Positions 25,650 to 34,714 of a stretch of 64,000 nt of DNA are shown here, piece by piece. This DNA comes from Alphaproteobacteria bacterium (GTDB lineage: Bacteria > Pseudomonadota > Alphaproteobacteria > CACIAM-22H2). A program made the position numbers and the translations under genes. Numbering within the stretch: position 1 is the first letter of the stretch; each line of letters starts with the position of its first letter. Location: positions 256,747 through 320,746 of the forward strand of contig WGNX01000003.1 of the NCBI GenBank assembly GCA_016124335.1, in the 5' to 3' direction. The notes beneath the pieces were generated by a model. It made no database searches. It saw only the letters and a list, made by a program, of their open reading frames with translations, and was not told where the DNA came from.

Positions 25650-28065
25650 TCTTCCCGGCCACGCGCGCATCGTGGTCATCGGCGGCGGGGCGATCGGTTG
25701 CTCCATCGCATATCACCTCGCGAAGCTCGGCGAGCGCGACGTCGTCGTCCTTGAAAAGGCGGCGCTGACGCACGGCTCGACGTGGCATGCGGCGGGCCTG
25801 GTGGGCCAGTTGCGCTCGAAGCGCAACCTGACCCGCCTGATGCAGTATTCCGCGCAGCTCTACGGCAAGCTCGAAGCGGAAACCGGCCAGGCCGTCGAGT
25901 GGAAGCCGGTCGGCAGCCTTCGCCTCGCGTCCTCGCAGGAGCGCTGGAGCGAACTCAAGCGCATGGCAACGACCGCGCGCAGTTTCGATTTCGAGCTGCA
26001 TACGCTTTCGCCGAAGGAAGCGCAGGAGAAGTTCCCGCTCATCTCGCTCGACGGTGTCGTCGGCGCGGTCTTTGTTCCCGATGACGGTTCGGTCGACCCG
26101 TCCAGCCTGACGCATGCCTATGCGAAGGGTGCACGGGCGGGCGGCGTCAAATTCGTCGAAGGGATACTCGTCAAAGGCTTCGAGACGAAGGATCGCCGCA
26201 TCGTCAAGATCCGCACCGACAAGGGCGACATCGGATGCGAAATCGTGGTCAACGCGGCCGGCATCTGGGCGCGCGACGTCGCGGCCATGGCCGGCGTGCG
26301 CGTACCGGCGGGTGCGGTCGAGCATCAGTACCTCATTACCGAAAAGCGCAACGACATGCCCAAGGGCCTGCCGACGCTGCGCGATCCCGACAACATCTTC
26401 TATCTGAAGCCCGAGCCCGGCGCGCTTGCCATCGGCGGCTGGGAACAGGGCACGCCCACCTTCGGATCGAAGGGCGTGCCGTTCGAATTCGGGCGCGAGC
26501 TCTTCCCGCCCAACCAGGACCGGCTCGAGGCATTCTTGCTGCCGGCGGCCGAACGGCTGCCGATCCTCAACGAGATCGGCATCCGCACCGTCATCAACGG
26601 GCCCATCCCGATCTCGCCCGATGGCGAACCGATCATGGGGCTGGCGCCCGAGCGCGAGAATTTCTACGTCGCCTGCGGCTTCACCTCGGGTATCGCCGCG
26701 TCGGGCGGTGCTGGCAAGGCGATGGCCGAGTGGATCGTCGGCGGCGAACCGTCGATGGATCTGTGGGCGTTCGACGTGCGGCGCTTCGGCGCGCATCACA
26801 TGTCCGCGAAGTATCTTGCCGAACGCAGCGTCGACAGCTACTGGCGCTACTACCAGATCCACTATCCGATCGAGGAGCTGGAGAGCGCGCGCGGCGGCCG
26901 GCGCAGCCCGCTTTATACGGTCCTGAAAGCCAAGCGCGCCGTCTACGGCTCGCGCTTCGGCTGGGAGCGGCCCAACTGGTTTGCGCCCGACGGCACAGAG
27001 GCCGTCGATCGGCCATCGTTCGAATCCCGCCCCAACTGGTTTTCCCCCGTCGCGGCCGAGTGCCGGGCCGCGCGCGAACGCGCGGTGCTGATCGACCAGA
27101 GTTCGTTCTCAAAGTTCGAACTGTCGGGTCCCGGCACGTTCGCGGCACTCCAGCGCATCGCCGCCAACGACCTCGACAAGCCGGCAGGCAGCCTTGTCTA
27201 TACCCAGCTGTGCAACGTGCGCGGCGGCATCGAGGCGGATCTCACCTTCGTGCGGCTCGACGAGAACCGCTTCTACATGGTCACCGGCAGCGCCTTCGGC
27301 GTGCGCGACATGGGCTGGATACGCGCCCATCTGCCTGTCGACGGGTCGGTCAACGTGAGTGACGTCACCTCGGCGCGTGCGACGATCAATCTGGCCGGCC
27401 CGCGCGCACGCGACATCCTTGCCGCCGTCGCGGAAGGCGACGTGTCGAACGCCGCCTTCCCCTACATGACGGCGCAGGAAATCCGCATCGGCTTCGCGCC
27501 GGTTCTGGCAATGCGCGTGACGTATGTGGGCGAACTGGGCTGGGAACTTCACATGCCGGTCGAGTATGCCCAGCATGTCTACGAGCTGCTTTGGGAAGCC
27601 GGCAAGTCGCATGGCCTTGCCGACGCGGGTTATCGCGCGATCGACTCGCTGCGGCTGGAGAAGCGCTACCTCTATTGGGGCGCGGATATCACGCCCGATT
27701 ACACGCCCTATGAAGCCGGTCTGGGCTTTGCCGTCGCGCTTGGCAAGAAGGGCGATTTCATCGGCCGCGCCGCGCTCGAAAAGGCGAAGGCCGAAGGCCC
27801 GAAGCGCAAGCTGATCGTGATGACGGTCGATGCGCCCGTGCAGCTCTATGGCGGCGAATCGATCGTTCTCGACGGGAAGGTCGTCGGCGTCACGTCTTCG
27901 GCCGGATGGGGCCACACGGTCGGCAAGGCGATTGCCTTCGGCTACGTGCCCGCGGCACATGCCGCGGCGGCGGATTTCGAGATCGAGGCATTCACCAAAC
28001 GCTGGCCCGCCAGACGCATCGACGGCTGCGCCGTCGACCCCAAGCGCACGAAGATCCTCGCCTAA
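25642..28065 (+). CDS. FAD-dependent dimethylglycine/sarcosine-dehydrogenase-like protein with GcvT domain
   Basis: An 807-residue, two-module enzyme. The N-terminal DAO fold has VVIGGGAIGCS near residue 10 and the THGSTWHAAGL segment whose His usually carries FAD covalently in this family. From about residue 430 come the GcvT folate-binding domain (DQSSFSKFELSGPG, LGWELHMPVEYA) and its C-terminal barrel. It oxidises an N-methyl group, passing formaldehyde to tetrahydrofolate. The start is GTG 25642, overlapping the Rieske stop. Probable substrate is the demethylated product of that oxygenase. Confidence 0.85.
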   Translation: MADLPGHARIVVIGGGAIGCSIAYHLAKLGERDVVVLEKAALTHGSTWHAAGLVGQLRSKRNLTRLMQYSAQLYGKLEAETGQAVEWKPVGSLRLASSQERWSELKRMATTARSFDFELHTLSPKEAQEKFPLISLDGVVGAVFVPDDGSVDPSSLTHAYAKGARAGGVKFVEGILVKGFETKDRRIVKIRTDKGDIGCEIVVNAAGIWARDVAAMAGVRVPAGAVEHQYLITEKRNDMPKGLPTLRDPDNIFYLKPEPGALAIGGWEQGTPTFGSKGVPFEFGRELFPPNQDRLEAFLLPAAERLPILNEIGIRTVINGPIPISPDGEPIMGLAPERENFYVACGFTSGIAASGGAGKAMAEWIVGGEPSMDLWAFDVRRFGAHHMSAKYLAERSVDSYWRYYQIHYPIEELESARGGRRSPLYTVLKAKRAVYGSRFGWERPNWFAPDGTEAVDRPSFESRPNWFSPVAAECRAARERAVLIDQSSFSKFELSGPGTFAALQRIAANDLDKPAGSLVYTQLCNVRGGIEADLTFVRLDENRFYMVTGSAFGVRDMGWIRAHLPVDGSVNVSDVTSARATINLAGPRARDILAAVAEGDVSNAAFPYMTAQEIRIGFAPVLAMRVTYVGELGWELHMPVEYAQHVYELLWEAGKSHGLADAGYRAIDSLRLEKRYLYWGADITPDYTPYEAGLGFAVALGKKGDFIGRAALEKAKAEGPKRKLIVMTVDAPVQLYGGESIVLDGKVVGVTSSAGWGHTVGKAIAFGYVPAAHAAAADFEIEAFTKRWPARRIDGCAVDPKRTKILA

Positions 28066-28757
28066 AGATCCTCGATCCGCGACACCGCCAGATCGGCCAG
28101 CGGCGCAAGCGCTGCGCGGTGGGCCGCCTCGCGCGCGACGGCCACCGCATAGGCGCCGCCCGCACGCGCAAGCTTCATGTCGTTTTCCGAATCGCCGACG
28201 ACCGCGATCTCGCTCGCGCGCACGCCGGCAATTTTCGCAAAGTCGCGGACCGCCGCCGGATCGGGCTTCGGGGCGCTTGGCCCGTCATAGCCCGTGACGA
28301 ACGCGAACGCGCCGCCCACGCCAAGTGCGGCAAGCTGCTCTTGCGCGGAGGCACGGCTGTCGTTCGTCGCCACACCCAGCGCGATTCCGCGCGCGGCAAG
28401 GCGGCCGACGGTGCCCTTGAGATCGCCCAGCGCCGTCACGTTGGCGAGGATCGCGCGCGCGAATATGCCGTCGAGCCGCGTGGCATCCGCCGGGTCGAAC
28501 GGAAGCCCGCGCAGTTCGCGCCATCGGCGCGCGATCGCGGCATTCGGGTTGTTCGCGAAGAACGCGTCCACCGCGAAAGTTCCGGCTGCCTCGTTCCAGC
28601 CGACGGCTTCGCACAGCTGCACCGCGAGTGCCCCGTCGCCGTCGGCGAAGGCAAGCGCGCCGGCCTTCATCGTGCCAGCCCAGGTACGGTCGAAATCGAC
28701 GAGCGTGCCGTCCTTGTCGAACAGGACGCCGCGGATATGTCGCGGCAGCGCGCTCAC
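28062..28757 (-). CDS. HAD-family phosphatase next to the phosphonate-type transporter
   Basis: A 231-residue haloacid-dehalogenase hydrolase. Motif I is LFDKDGTLVDF with D14 and D16, motif IV is VVGDSENDMKLA, and a helical cap lies between (KAGALAFADGD onward). The start is GTG 28757, whose GTGA overlaps the permease stop, so it is co-translated with the transporter. It probably dephosphorylates a small phosphoester. True phosphonatase PhnX needs a cap lysine Schiff base, which I cannot confirm. Confidence 0.8.
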   Translation of the reverse strand: MSALPRHIRGVLFDKDGTLVDFDRTWAGTMKAGALAFADGDGALAVQLCEAVGWNEAAGTFAVDAFFANNPNAAIARRWRELRGLPFDPADATRLDGIFARAILANVTALGDLKGTVGRLAARGIALGVATNDSRASAQEQLAALGVGGAFAFVTGYDGPSAPKPDPAAVRDFAKIAGVRASEIAVVGDSENDMKLARAGGAYAVAVAREAAHRAALAPLADLAVSRIEDL

Positions 28758-30421
28758 CGCGCGCGCCAGGCCTGCGTCCGCCGGCCAAGCCAGGCCGCGA
28801 GAAGCGAATGCAGGACTTTCGCCGCGGCCGACGTGGCCACGATCGTGCAGCCCATCGCCGCAGCCGCCGCGGTGAAGCCGGCCTCGTCCATGTTCACGAT
28901 CGCGACGGAAGCAAGCTTGGTATAGGGGCCGTACAGGAAGATGACGGCCGACACGGTCGTCATCGCGTTGACGAACATGTAGAACCAGACATCGAGCAGT
29001 GCGGGCGAGCTGACCGGCAGCGTCACGCGCCACGCGGTCCGCCACACCGACACCTTGAGTGACGCCGACACGCTCTCGAATTCCGGGTCGAGCTGCTTGA
29101 GCGCCTGCAGCGAGGTCAGGTGGGCGACCGTATAGAAGTGCGCGATCGTGTTGAGCACGAGGATCGCGAGCGTGCCGTAGATGAACCCGAAGGGATTGCG
29201 CGGCGAATTGAAGAAGAAGATGTAAGCGATACCAAGCACGAGGCCCGGCACCGCCAAGGGAATCATCGCGAGCAGGTGGACGAGTCCGCGCAGGAACTCG
29301 GCCCCACGCGTCTTGTCGACGAGCCAGGCGCCGAACGAGATCACCGAGCAGCCGATCGTGGCCACGCACACGGCCATGGCGAGCGTGTTGAAATACGAAC
29401 TCCAGCCCGATGCATCGGCATTGGTGAATGCGTAATTGCGCAGCGAAATCGAAAGATTGTACGGCCAGTACTGGATCAGGCTTGCCCAGAACGACACGCC
29501 GAGCACGACAAGGATGCACGCCGCGATCAATCCGCAGAAGGCCAGCAGTGCCATGTCGCGCCCGCGGCGTTTCTGCGGCTCGAACGGCACGGCACGTGCG
29601 CTCAGCAGCGCCACCTGCCGGCGGGCGACCCATCGGTCGGCCGCAAAGGCGATGGCCGCCGGCAACAGCAGCACCATGCCGACGACGGCCCCCATCTCGA
29701 AATTCTGCTGGCCGATGACCTGCTTGTAGACGTCCGTCGCAAGCACGTTGAACCGGCCGCCGATGACCTTCGGAATGCCGAAATCCGTCGCGACCATCGT
29801 GAAAACGACGAAGAAAGCGCTGACCACGCCGTATTTGACCCCCGGCAGCGTGACGGTCAGGAACACGCGGATACGGCCGGCACCCAGCACTTCGGCCGCC
29901 TCGTAGTGGCGGCGGTCGGCAATGGCCAATGCCGTCGACAGGATCAGGAAGGCGTGCGGGAAGCAGTAATAGACCTGCGCGATGACGATGCCGATCGGAC
30001 CGTAAACCGGCTCGCCGAAAAGCAGGAACCGCGCAAATCCCTGATTGCCGAAAAGGTAGATCAGCGCGATCGCGGGCAAGAGCGACGGCGCGAGGATCGG
30101 AACCAGACCGAGTGCGCGGAAAACGCCGCGCCCCGGCATCGTGGTGCGCCGGATCGCATAGGCGTAGACGAATGCAATCGGCACGACGATGCACGTGGCG
30201 AGCAGCGAAACCCAAAGCGTATTCCAGAGCGAGGCGACGAGCGACGGCGTGCCGAAATAGCGCTCGAAATTCGCAAGCCCGACGAACTTCCCGTCGTGGT
30301 CGCGGAAGCTCTTCTCGAAGAGCATCGCCAGGGGCAGCACGAGCGCCACGAACAGGAACCCCGTCGCCGCCACGAGGGCGGCGCGCTGGCTGACGGCATC
30401 TGCATCAAGGCGCGTTCGCAA
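28754..30421 (-). CDS. ABC permease, 2-aminoethylphosphonate type (fused two-domain)
   Basis: A 555-residue permease of about 12 hydrophobic segments. It contains two EAA loops (HYEAAEVLGAGRIRVFLTVTLPG near 180 and FESVSASLKVSVWRTAWRVTLP near 465), so both channel halves are in one chain. This fused layout and sequence resemble the putative 2-aminoethylphosphonate importer family and the related FbpB-type iron permeases. It lies 6 bases downstream of the ATPase gene and overlaps the HAD gene. Confidence 0.8.
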   Translation of the reverse strand: MRTRLDADAVSQRAALVAATGFLFVALVLPLAMLFEKSFRDHDGKFVGLANFERYFGTPSLVASLWNTLWVSLLATCIVVPIAFVYAYAIRRTTMPGRGVFRALGLVPILAPSLLPAIALIYLFGNQGFARFLLFGEPVYGPIGIVIAQVYYCFPHAFLILSTALAIADRRHYEAAEVLGAGRIRVFLTVTLPGVKYGVVSAFFVVFTMVATDFGIPKVIGGRFNVLATDVYKQVIGQQNFEMGAVVGMVLLLPAAIAFAADRWVARRQVALLSARAVPFEPQKRRGRDMALLAFCGLIAACILVVLGVSFWASLIQYWPYNLSISLRNYAFTNADASGWSSYFNTLAMAVCVATIGCSVISFGAWLVDKTRGAEFLRGLVHLLAMIPLAVPGLVLGIAYIFFFNSPRNPFGFIYGTLAILVLNTIAHFYTVAHLTSLQALKQLDPEFESVSASLKVSVWRTAWRVTLPVSSPALLDVWFYMFVNAMTTVSAVIFLYGPYTKLASVAIVNMDEAGFTAAAAAMGCTIVATSAAAKVLHSLLAAWLGRRTQAWRAR

Positions 30422-30427
30422 GGCGCT

Positions 30428-31498
30428 TCAGCCGGCAAAGACGCGCAGACGCTCGGCCGGGAGCGCGACCTTTATGCGTGCGCCGGCCGCAATCGAATGA
30501 TCGCGCAGCAGATTGGCCGAGAAATCCGCACTGATGCTCATGCCGCCGGGCCCGGCGAGGCGCGCACGGCTGAACGCGCCCATGAAGACGAGTTCTTCGA
30601 CCGTGACGTCGACGCGGTTGGGCGTACCGTCGCCCACGCCGCGCACCATCACGTCTTCGGGCCGCACGCAGATGCGCAGGTCCGAACCGGGATTGGCGCC
30701 ATCGGGCGTCGGCGCATCGATCTCCACGCCGCCCGAAACGATCCGCCCGGGGGCCAGCATCTTGGCCTTGAGGAAGTTCGTCGTGCCGACGAAGTCGGCC
30801 ACGAACGGTGTTGCGGGCGCGGCATAGATTCGAGCCGGCGTGTCGTACTGCTCGATGCGGCCGGCATTCATAACCGCAATCCGGTCGGCCATCGTCAGCG
30901 CTTCTTCCTGATCGTGGGTAACCATGATCGTGGTCACGCCGAGCCGATGCTGAAGCGCACGGATCTCGTGGCGCAGATAGACGCGAACTCGCGCGTCGAG
31001 CGCCGACAGCGGTTCGTCGAGCAGCAGCAGGCCCGGCGAGATGGCGAGCGCGCGCGCCAGCGCCACGCGCTGCTGCTGCCCGCCGGATATCTGGGCCGGA
31101 TATTTCTTCGCTTCGCCCGGAAGGCCGACGAGCGTCAGGAGTTCGTCGACGCGCGCGGCGATTTCGCCAGCACTCTTGCCGCGTCCGTGCAGGCCGTAGC
31201 CCACATTGTCGAACACCGTCAGGTTGGGAAACAGCGCATAGGACTGGAACACGATGCCGAAATCGCGCTGCGTGGGCGGCAGGTTCGAGATTTCGCGCCC
31301 GTCCTGGATGATGCGCCCGCCGCTCATCGTCTCGAGCCCGGCGATCATGCGCAGCAGCGTCGTCTTGCCGCAACCCGATGGACCGAGCAGGCAGACGAAT
31401 TCGCCGCGATTGACGTTGAATGTTGCGTCGCGGACGGCCTGGAACTGCCCGAAATGTTTCGCGACGCGATCGACGACGAGATAAGGCTGCTGGGACAT
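30428..31498 (-). CDS. ABC transporter ATPase, 2-aminoethylphosphonate/iron type
   Basis: A 356-residue ATPase with Walker A GPSGCGKT at residues 39-46, Q-loop FQSYALFPNLTVFDNV, signature ISGGQQQRV, Walker B LLLDEPLSALD and a C-terminal TOBE region. The ATG at 31498 (MSQQPYLVV) is preferred; an in-frame GTG at 31516 would add six residues. It is the second gene of the importer operon, separated from the binding protein by a perfect stem-loop. Confidence 0.86.
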   Translation of the reverse strand: MSQQPYLVVDRVAKHFGQFQAVRDATFNVNRGEFVCLLGPSGCGKTTLLRMIAGLETMSGGRIIQDGREISNLPPTQRDFGIVFQSYALFPNLTVFDNVGYGLHGRGKSAGEIAARVDELLTLVGLPGEAKKYPAQISGGQQQRVALARALAISPGLLLLDEPLSALDARVRVYLRHEIRALQHRLGVTTIMVTHDQEEALTMADRIAVMNAGRIEQYDTPARIYAAPATPFVADFVGTTNFLKAKMLAPGRIVSGGVEIDAPTPDGANPGSDLRICVRPEDVMVRGVGDGTPNRVDVTVEELVFMGAFSRARLAGPGGMSISADFSANLLRDHSIAAGARIKVALPAERLRVFAG

Positions 31499-31521
31499 GC
31501 TTATGGCGTACAACACCGAAA

Positions 31522-31549
31522 CTCCCCGCGCCAGTGTCGGCGCGGGGAG
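31522..31549 (-). terminator. Stem-loop between binding-protein and ATPase genes (attenuator-like)
   Basis: CTCCCCGCGCC (31522-31532) and GGCGCGGGGAG (31539-31549) form a perfect 11-base stem with a 6-base loop in the 72-base gap. Only a short GTTT follows in the transcribed direction, so it is at best a partial terminator. A 3' stabilising hairpin raising binding-protein mRNA over its partners is a common arrangement. Confidence 0.6.
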
Positions 31550-31570
31550 CCGTCGGTTCCCGTCAGAGTT

Positions 31571-32611
31571 TCACTTCGGCGCGGACTTGCCGTCGTAACG
31601 CTTCGTCCATTCTGCGAGCGTCTTCGCGCGATTGTTCGCCATCGCCGCGAAATCCATCTTCAGCAGGCGCGCTTCGGTTTCGGCGGGATAGTTCGGTGCC
31701 GTTCCCTTGGCGGCCGGGCTGGCGACGATGTTGTAGTATTTCGCGTACAGCTCGTTGGCGGCCGGCGAGGCGGAGAAATCCATCAGCTTCTGCGCCGCTG
31801 CCATGTTCTTGGTCGCCTTGACGATCGCCGAGGCTTCCATGTCCCAGCCCACGCCGTCCGTCGGGACGACGATCTCGACCGGTGCGCCCTTGGTCTTTTC
31901 CGACGCGGCGCGCATGTCGAAGCTGATGCCGATCGCGAACTCGCCGCGCGCGGCCTGCACGCAGGGTGCGGAGCCCGAATGCGTATAGACGCCGATGTTG
32001 TCGTGCAGCTTGTCCATATATGACCACGCCGGGCCGTCGCCCATCAGCTGCTGCCAGGCCGCGACGGTCAGGTAGCCCGTGCCCGACGAAGCCGGGTTGG
32101 GCATCACGATCTTGCCCTTGTAAGCCGGGTTCAGCAGGTCGGCCCATTTCGTCGGCACGGGCAGGTTCTGCGCCTTGGCGACGGCCGTGTTGAAGCAGAC
32201 CGCGGCCGCGAACGCATCGATGCCGTGCCAGGTGAACGGGGCAGTCTGGTCCTTGAAAAGCGGCTTTAGCGCGTCATAGCCCTTCGGCTTGTAATCCGCG
32301 AGCAGGCCGTCTTTCTCGAATGCGAGCAGCGAGGTGACCGCGAGGCCCCAGATGGCGTCGGCGCGCGGGTTATCCTTTTCGGCGAGGAAGCGGGCCGTGA
32401 TCGTGCCGGTCGAATCGCGCACCCAGGCGATCTCGACATCGTTGACGGCCTTCTCGAAGGCGTCCTTGAACGGCTGGAGCTGCTCGTTCTCGAGGGCGGT
32501 ATAGACCGTGATCCGCGTGCGCTGCTGCGCATCGGCCGCACCTGCGCCGAACGCCATGATCGCGGCCGCAGCCGTCAGGGTGATGCCGAGAGACGTGAAT
32601 TTGCTTTTCAT
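31571..32611 (-). CDS. ABC transporter substrate-binding protein, 2-aminoethylphosphonate type
   Basis: A 346-residue periplasmic binding protein with a signal peptide (MKSKFTSLGITL to about ADAQ). The core begins RITVYTALENEQLQPFKDAF, with the WGLAVTSLLAFEKDGLLADYKP and PNPASSGTGYLTVAAWQQL segments typical of the putative 2-aminoethylphosphonate/iron binding family (SBP_bac_1/6 fold). An in-frame ATG further upstream (32785) precedes non-family sequence and was rejected. It is the first gene of the minus-strand importer operon. Confidence 0.85.
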   Translation of the reverse strand: MKSKFTSLGITLTAAAAIMAFGAGAADAQQRTRITVYTALENEQLQPFKDAFEKAVNDVEIAWVRDSTGTITARFLAEKDNPRADAIWGLAVTSLLAFEKDGLLADYKPKGYDALKPLFKDQTAPFTWHGIDAFAAAVCFNTAVAKAQNLPVPTKWADLLNPAYKGKIVMPNPASSGTGYLTVAAWQQLMGDGPAWSYMDKLHDNIGVYTHSGSAPCVQAARGEFAIGISFDMRAASEKTKGAPVEIVVPTDGVGWDMEASAIVKATKNMAAAQKLMDFSASPAANELYAKYYNIVASPAAKGTAPNYPAETEARLLKMDFAAMANNRAKTLAEWTKRYDGKSAPK

Positions 32612-32899
32612 TTTTGCCTCGCCTTCGTTTTTGGTTGGGACATCCTTTTCGGGATCGCTGGGCCGTCGCCCTCCGCGACGAACATGCCGGAATTCAAGGT
32701 CCGTTCTGTTGCAATTATATGACCATCGGCGGATGAAACCACATCCGCGAAGATCCCGCACGACCCGGCTTTTCCTCCCCCGCAAGCCGGACGCCGGGCG
32801 AGGATAGCTGCCGCACCGGGCGAGGGAAACGAGATTCGGCGTTTCATTCCATTATGCTAGCCGTAGCATCGTACCCGGCCCGACCAAGGAGGATCGAAC

Positions 32900-33343
32900 A
32901 TGCCCGAATTGATGACGCTCGCCGCCGCCGACCGGATTGCCGCAAGCGCGCTGGCGCAGGGCCGCAATCTGGGCCTCGCACCGCTGACGGTGGTCGTGCT
33001 CGATGCCGGCGGGCATGTCGTCCTCGCCCGCCGCGAAGACAATTCCGGGATCCTGCGGTTCGAGATCGCGTACGGCAAAGCCTGGGGGGCACTTGGCATG
33101 GGTTTCGGCACGCGCGAGCTGGCCGAACGCGCTGTCAAAGCCCCGTCTTTCCTGGCGGCATTGGCCGCCGCAAGCGGCGGCCGTGCAATTCCGTCGCCGG
33201 GCGGGGTCCTCATTCTGGCGGCTGACGGCCGCACGATCGGCGCGGTCGGGATTTCGGGTGACACGGGCGACAACGACGAGGCCTGTGCAGTCGTCGGGAT
33301 CGGTGCTGCCGGCTTCCAGGCGGCGCCGGGACTCAAGAAGTAG
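32900..33343 (+). CDS. GlcG/HbpS family protein
   Basis: A 147-residue cytoplasmic protein of the heme-binding GlcG/HbpS family. It has VVVLDAGGHVVLARREDNS near residue 30, YGKAWGALGMG near 58, and a glycine-rich end (IPSPGGVLIL, GAVGISGDTGDNDEACA). A strong ribosome-binding site (aaggagga) precedes the ATG, and TATGCT at 32853-32858 could be its -10. Members often sit beside oxidation pathways, but the biochemical role is not firmly known. Confidence 0.82.
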   Translation: MPELMTLAAADRIAASALAQGRNLGLAPLTVVVLDAGGHVVLARREDNSGILRFEIAYGKAWGALGMGFGTRELAERAVKAPSFLAALAAASGGRAIPSPGGVLILAADGRTIGAVGISGDTGDNDEACAVVGIGAAGFQAAPGLKK

Positions 33344-33387
33344 AAAAATGAACGGCTTAATGGTTTTGGGCGGTACGATGTGACCAC

Positions 33388-33416
33388 TGGAGAGCGCGCA
33401 AAAATTGGCGTACATT
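33388..33416 (+). promoter_or_regulatory. Candidate promoter of the HTH/PAS-like regulator
   Basis: TGGAGA (33388-33393), 17 bases, TACATT (33411-33416) would start transcription near 33423, downstream of a possible TTG start at 33405. This supports ATG 33453 as the true start. Confidence 0.4.
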
Positions 33417-33452
33417 CTTCACAAAGACAACGTACCGTCGGGGTCCATCGAC

Positions 33453-34562
33453 ATGAAAAGCCGGATCAGCGATCTGTTTTTCCAGGCGACCGCACGTCGG
33501 CACATCTCGCTCAAGGCCATTGCGCGCATCGCCGGATGCAGCGCCATCTCCGTCGAACGCCTGAAATCGGGCGAGACGAAGAAGCTCGACATCGAACTCG
33601 TCTACCGGGTCGCGCGCACGCTGCCGGATGCCGACGCCTTCATCCAGGAAGTCATGCCCGGCCTTTCCGGCGCGCGCGTTTCGCCCGAACTTGCGTCGAT
33701 CGATTCCAAACTCGACGAGATCTGCCAGTTTTTCGTGAATTCCGGCGGCACGCTGCGCCCAGAGCCCTTCCGTTCCGTCTGGTGCCTCGACGATGGCACG
33801 TGCGTGCATGTCGTCGAGGGCTTCGCGACGACCGCCCGGCAGATCGCAGGCATTCCCGCGGGCGACCGGGGCAACGCGACCGATTTCGTGTGCCGGGGAT
33901 TTGGCTGGGTTGCCGTGGGCGAGCGCGACGGCTTCGGCCTGCTTGGGTTCGACCGCGAACATGTCGATCCGCGCGCCTGCGCCAAGGCGCTTTCCGTCAT
34001 GGAAGCGATGCCTTACGAGCGCGTGCGCATCGAGGTGTGCGGCGAGGAACCCATCCTCGAGTCGATCGGCGATGCCCGGCGTATCCTCGAGCGCCGCATC
34101 CGCGCCTCGCGGCCGACGCCGCACGACTGGGTCGATGTCGAAGTGCCGGTCGACAGTGCCGACGAACGGCTGCAGCGCGTTCTCGAATCGCGCTTCAACG
34201 AGGATCCGCTGGGCCATATGGTGCGCATGTTGCGCGAAGGCGAGAGCTCGCTCTTCTCGGTCCGTGCCGGAGAAGCCTACTGCTATCACATCGGCTCGAA
34301 ATTCAACGCGCCGACGCAGTCCGAAACCGGCATGCGCGTCCTCGACAGAACCAACCATGTCCAGTACTCGGCCATGATCGACCGGCACATCGTGAAGGCA
34401 AACCGCGCGTCGAAACCGACCGTTTCGCGTATCGGGGTCGATTTCGGGTTCCGCCGGATTCTCTATGAGCGACTCGCGTTGCCGTTCCGTCTCGACGACC
34501 GGGATTTCGTGCTGACGACCTCGAAAATCCTCCAGGATTCGGCACCCGTCACACTCAACTGA
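33453..34562 (+). CDS. Helix-turn-helix regulator with PAS-like C-terminus
   Basis: A 369-residue protein. Residues 10-65 (LKAIARIAGCSAISVERLKSGETKKLDIELVYRVARTL, given here only as the region's span) form an XRE-like DNA-binding fold. The middle holds an unrecognised alpha/beta domain (GWVAVGERDGFGLLGFD). The C-terminal hundred residues resemble a PF07310-type PAS fold (AYCYHIGSKF, FRRILYERLALPF). It resembles the separate PAS protein at 39471. A one-component sensor-regulator is inferred. The ligand and targets are unknown, and the adjacent orphan at 34715 may be a target. Confidence 0.6.
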   Translation: MKSRISDLFFQATARRHISLKAIARIAGCSAISVERLKSGETKKLDIELVYRVARTLPDADAFIQEVMPGLSGARVSPELASIDSKLDEICQFFVNSGGTLRPEPFRSVWCLDDGTCVHVVEGFATTARQIAGIPAGDRGNATDFVCRGFGWVAVGERDGFGLLGFDREHVDPRACAKALSVMEAMPYERVRIEVCGEEPILESIGDARRILERRIRASRPTPHDWVDVEVPVDSADERLQRVLESRFNEDPLGHMVRMLREGESSLFSVRAGEAYCYHIGSKFNAPTQSETGMRVLDRTNHVQYSAMIDRHIVKANRASKPTVSRIGVDFGFRRILYERLALPFRLDDRDFVLTTSKILQDSAPVTLN

Positions 34563-34714
34563 GTGGCGCCGCAAATTTTCTCCACCGAACGGTCCACAGG
34601 CGACAATATTGCGGGGCCGAAGCCTCGCTATTGAAATCCATTCCGCGCCCTGCTTTCCGGAGTGACGGCATTGCCGTCGCGCGAGTCCAATGTCAGCCCG
34701 GAAAGGAACTCCCC

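Noticed and set aside
29120-32023. 967-residue plus-strand open frame
   Set aside because: It lies opposite the well-supported phosphonate-type ABC genes and has Arg/Asp/His-rich, low-complexity composition typical of an antisense frame in GC-rich DNA.
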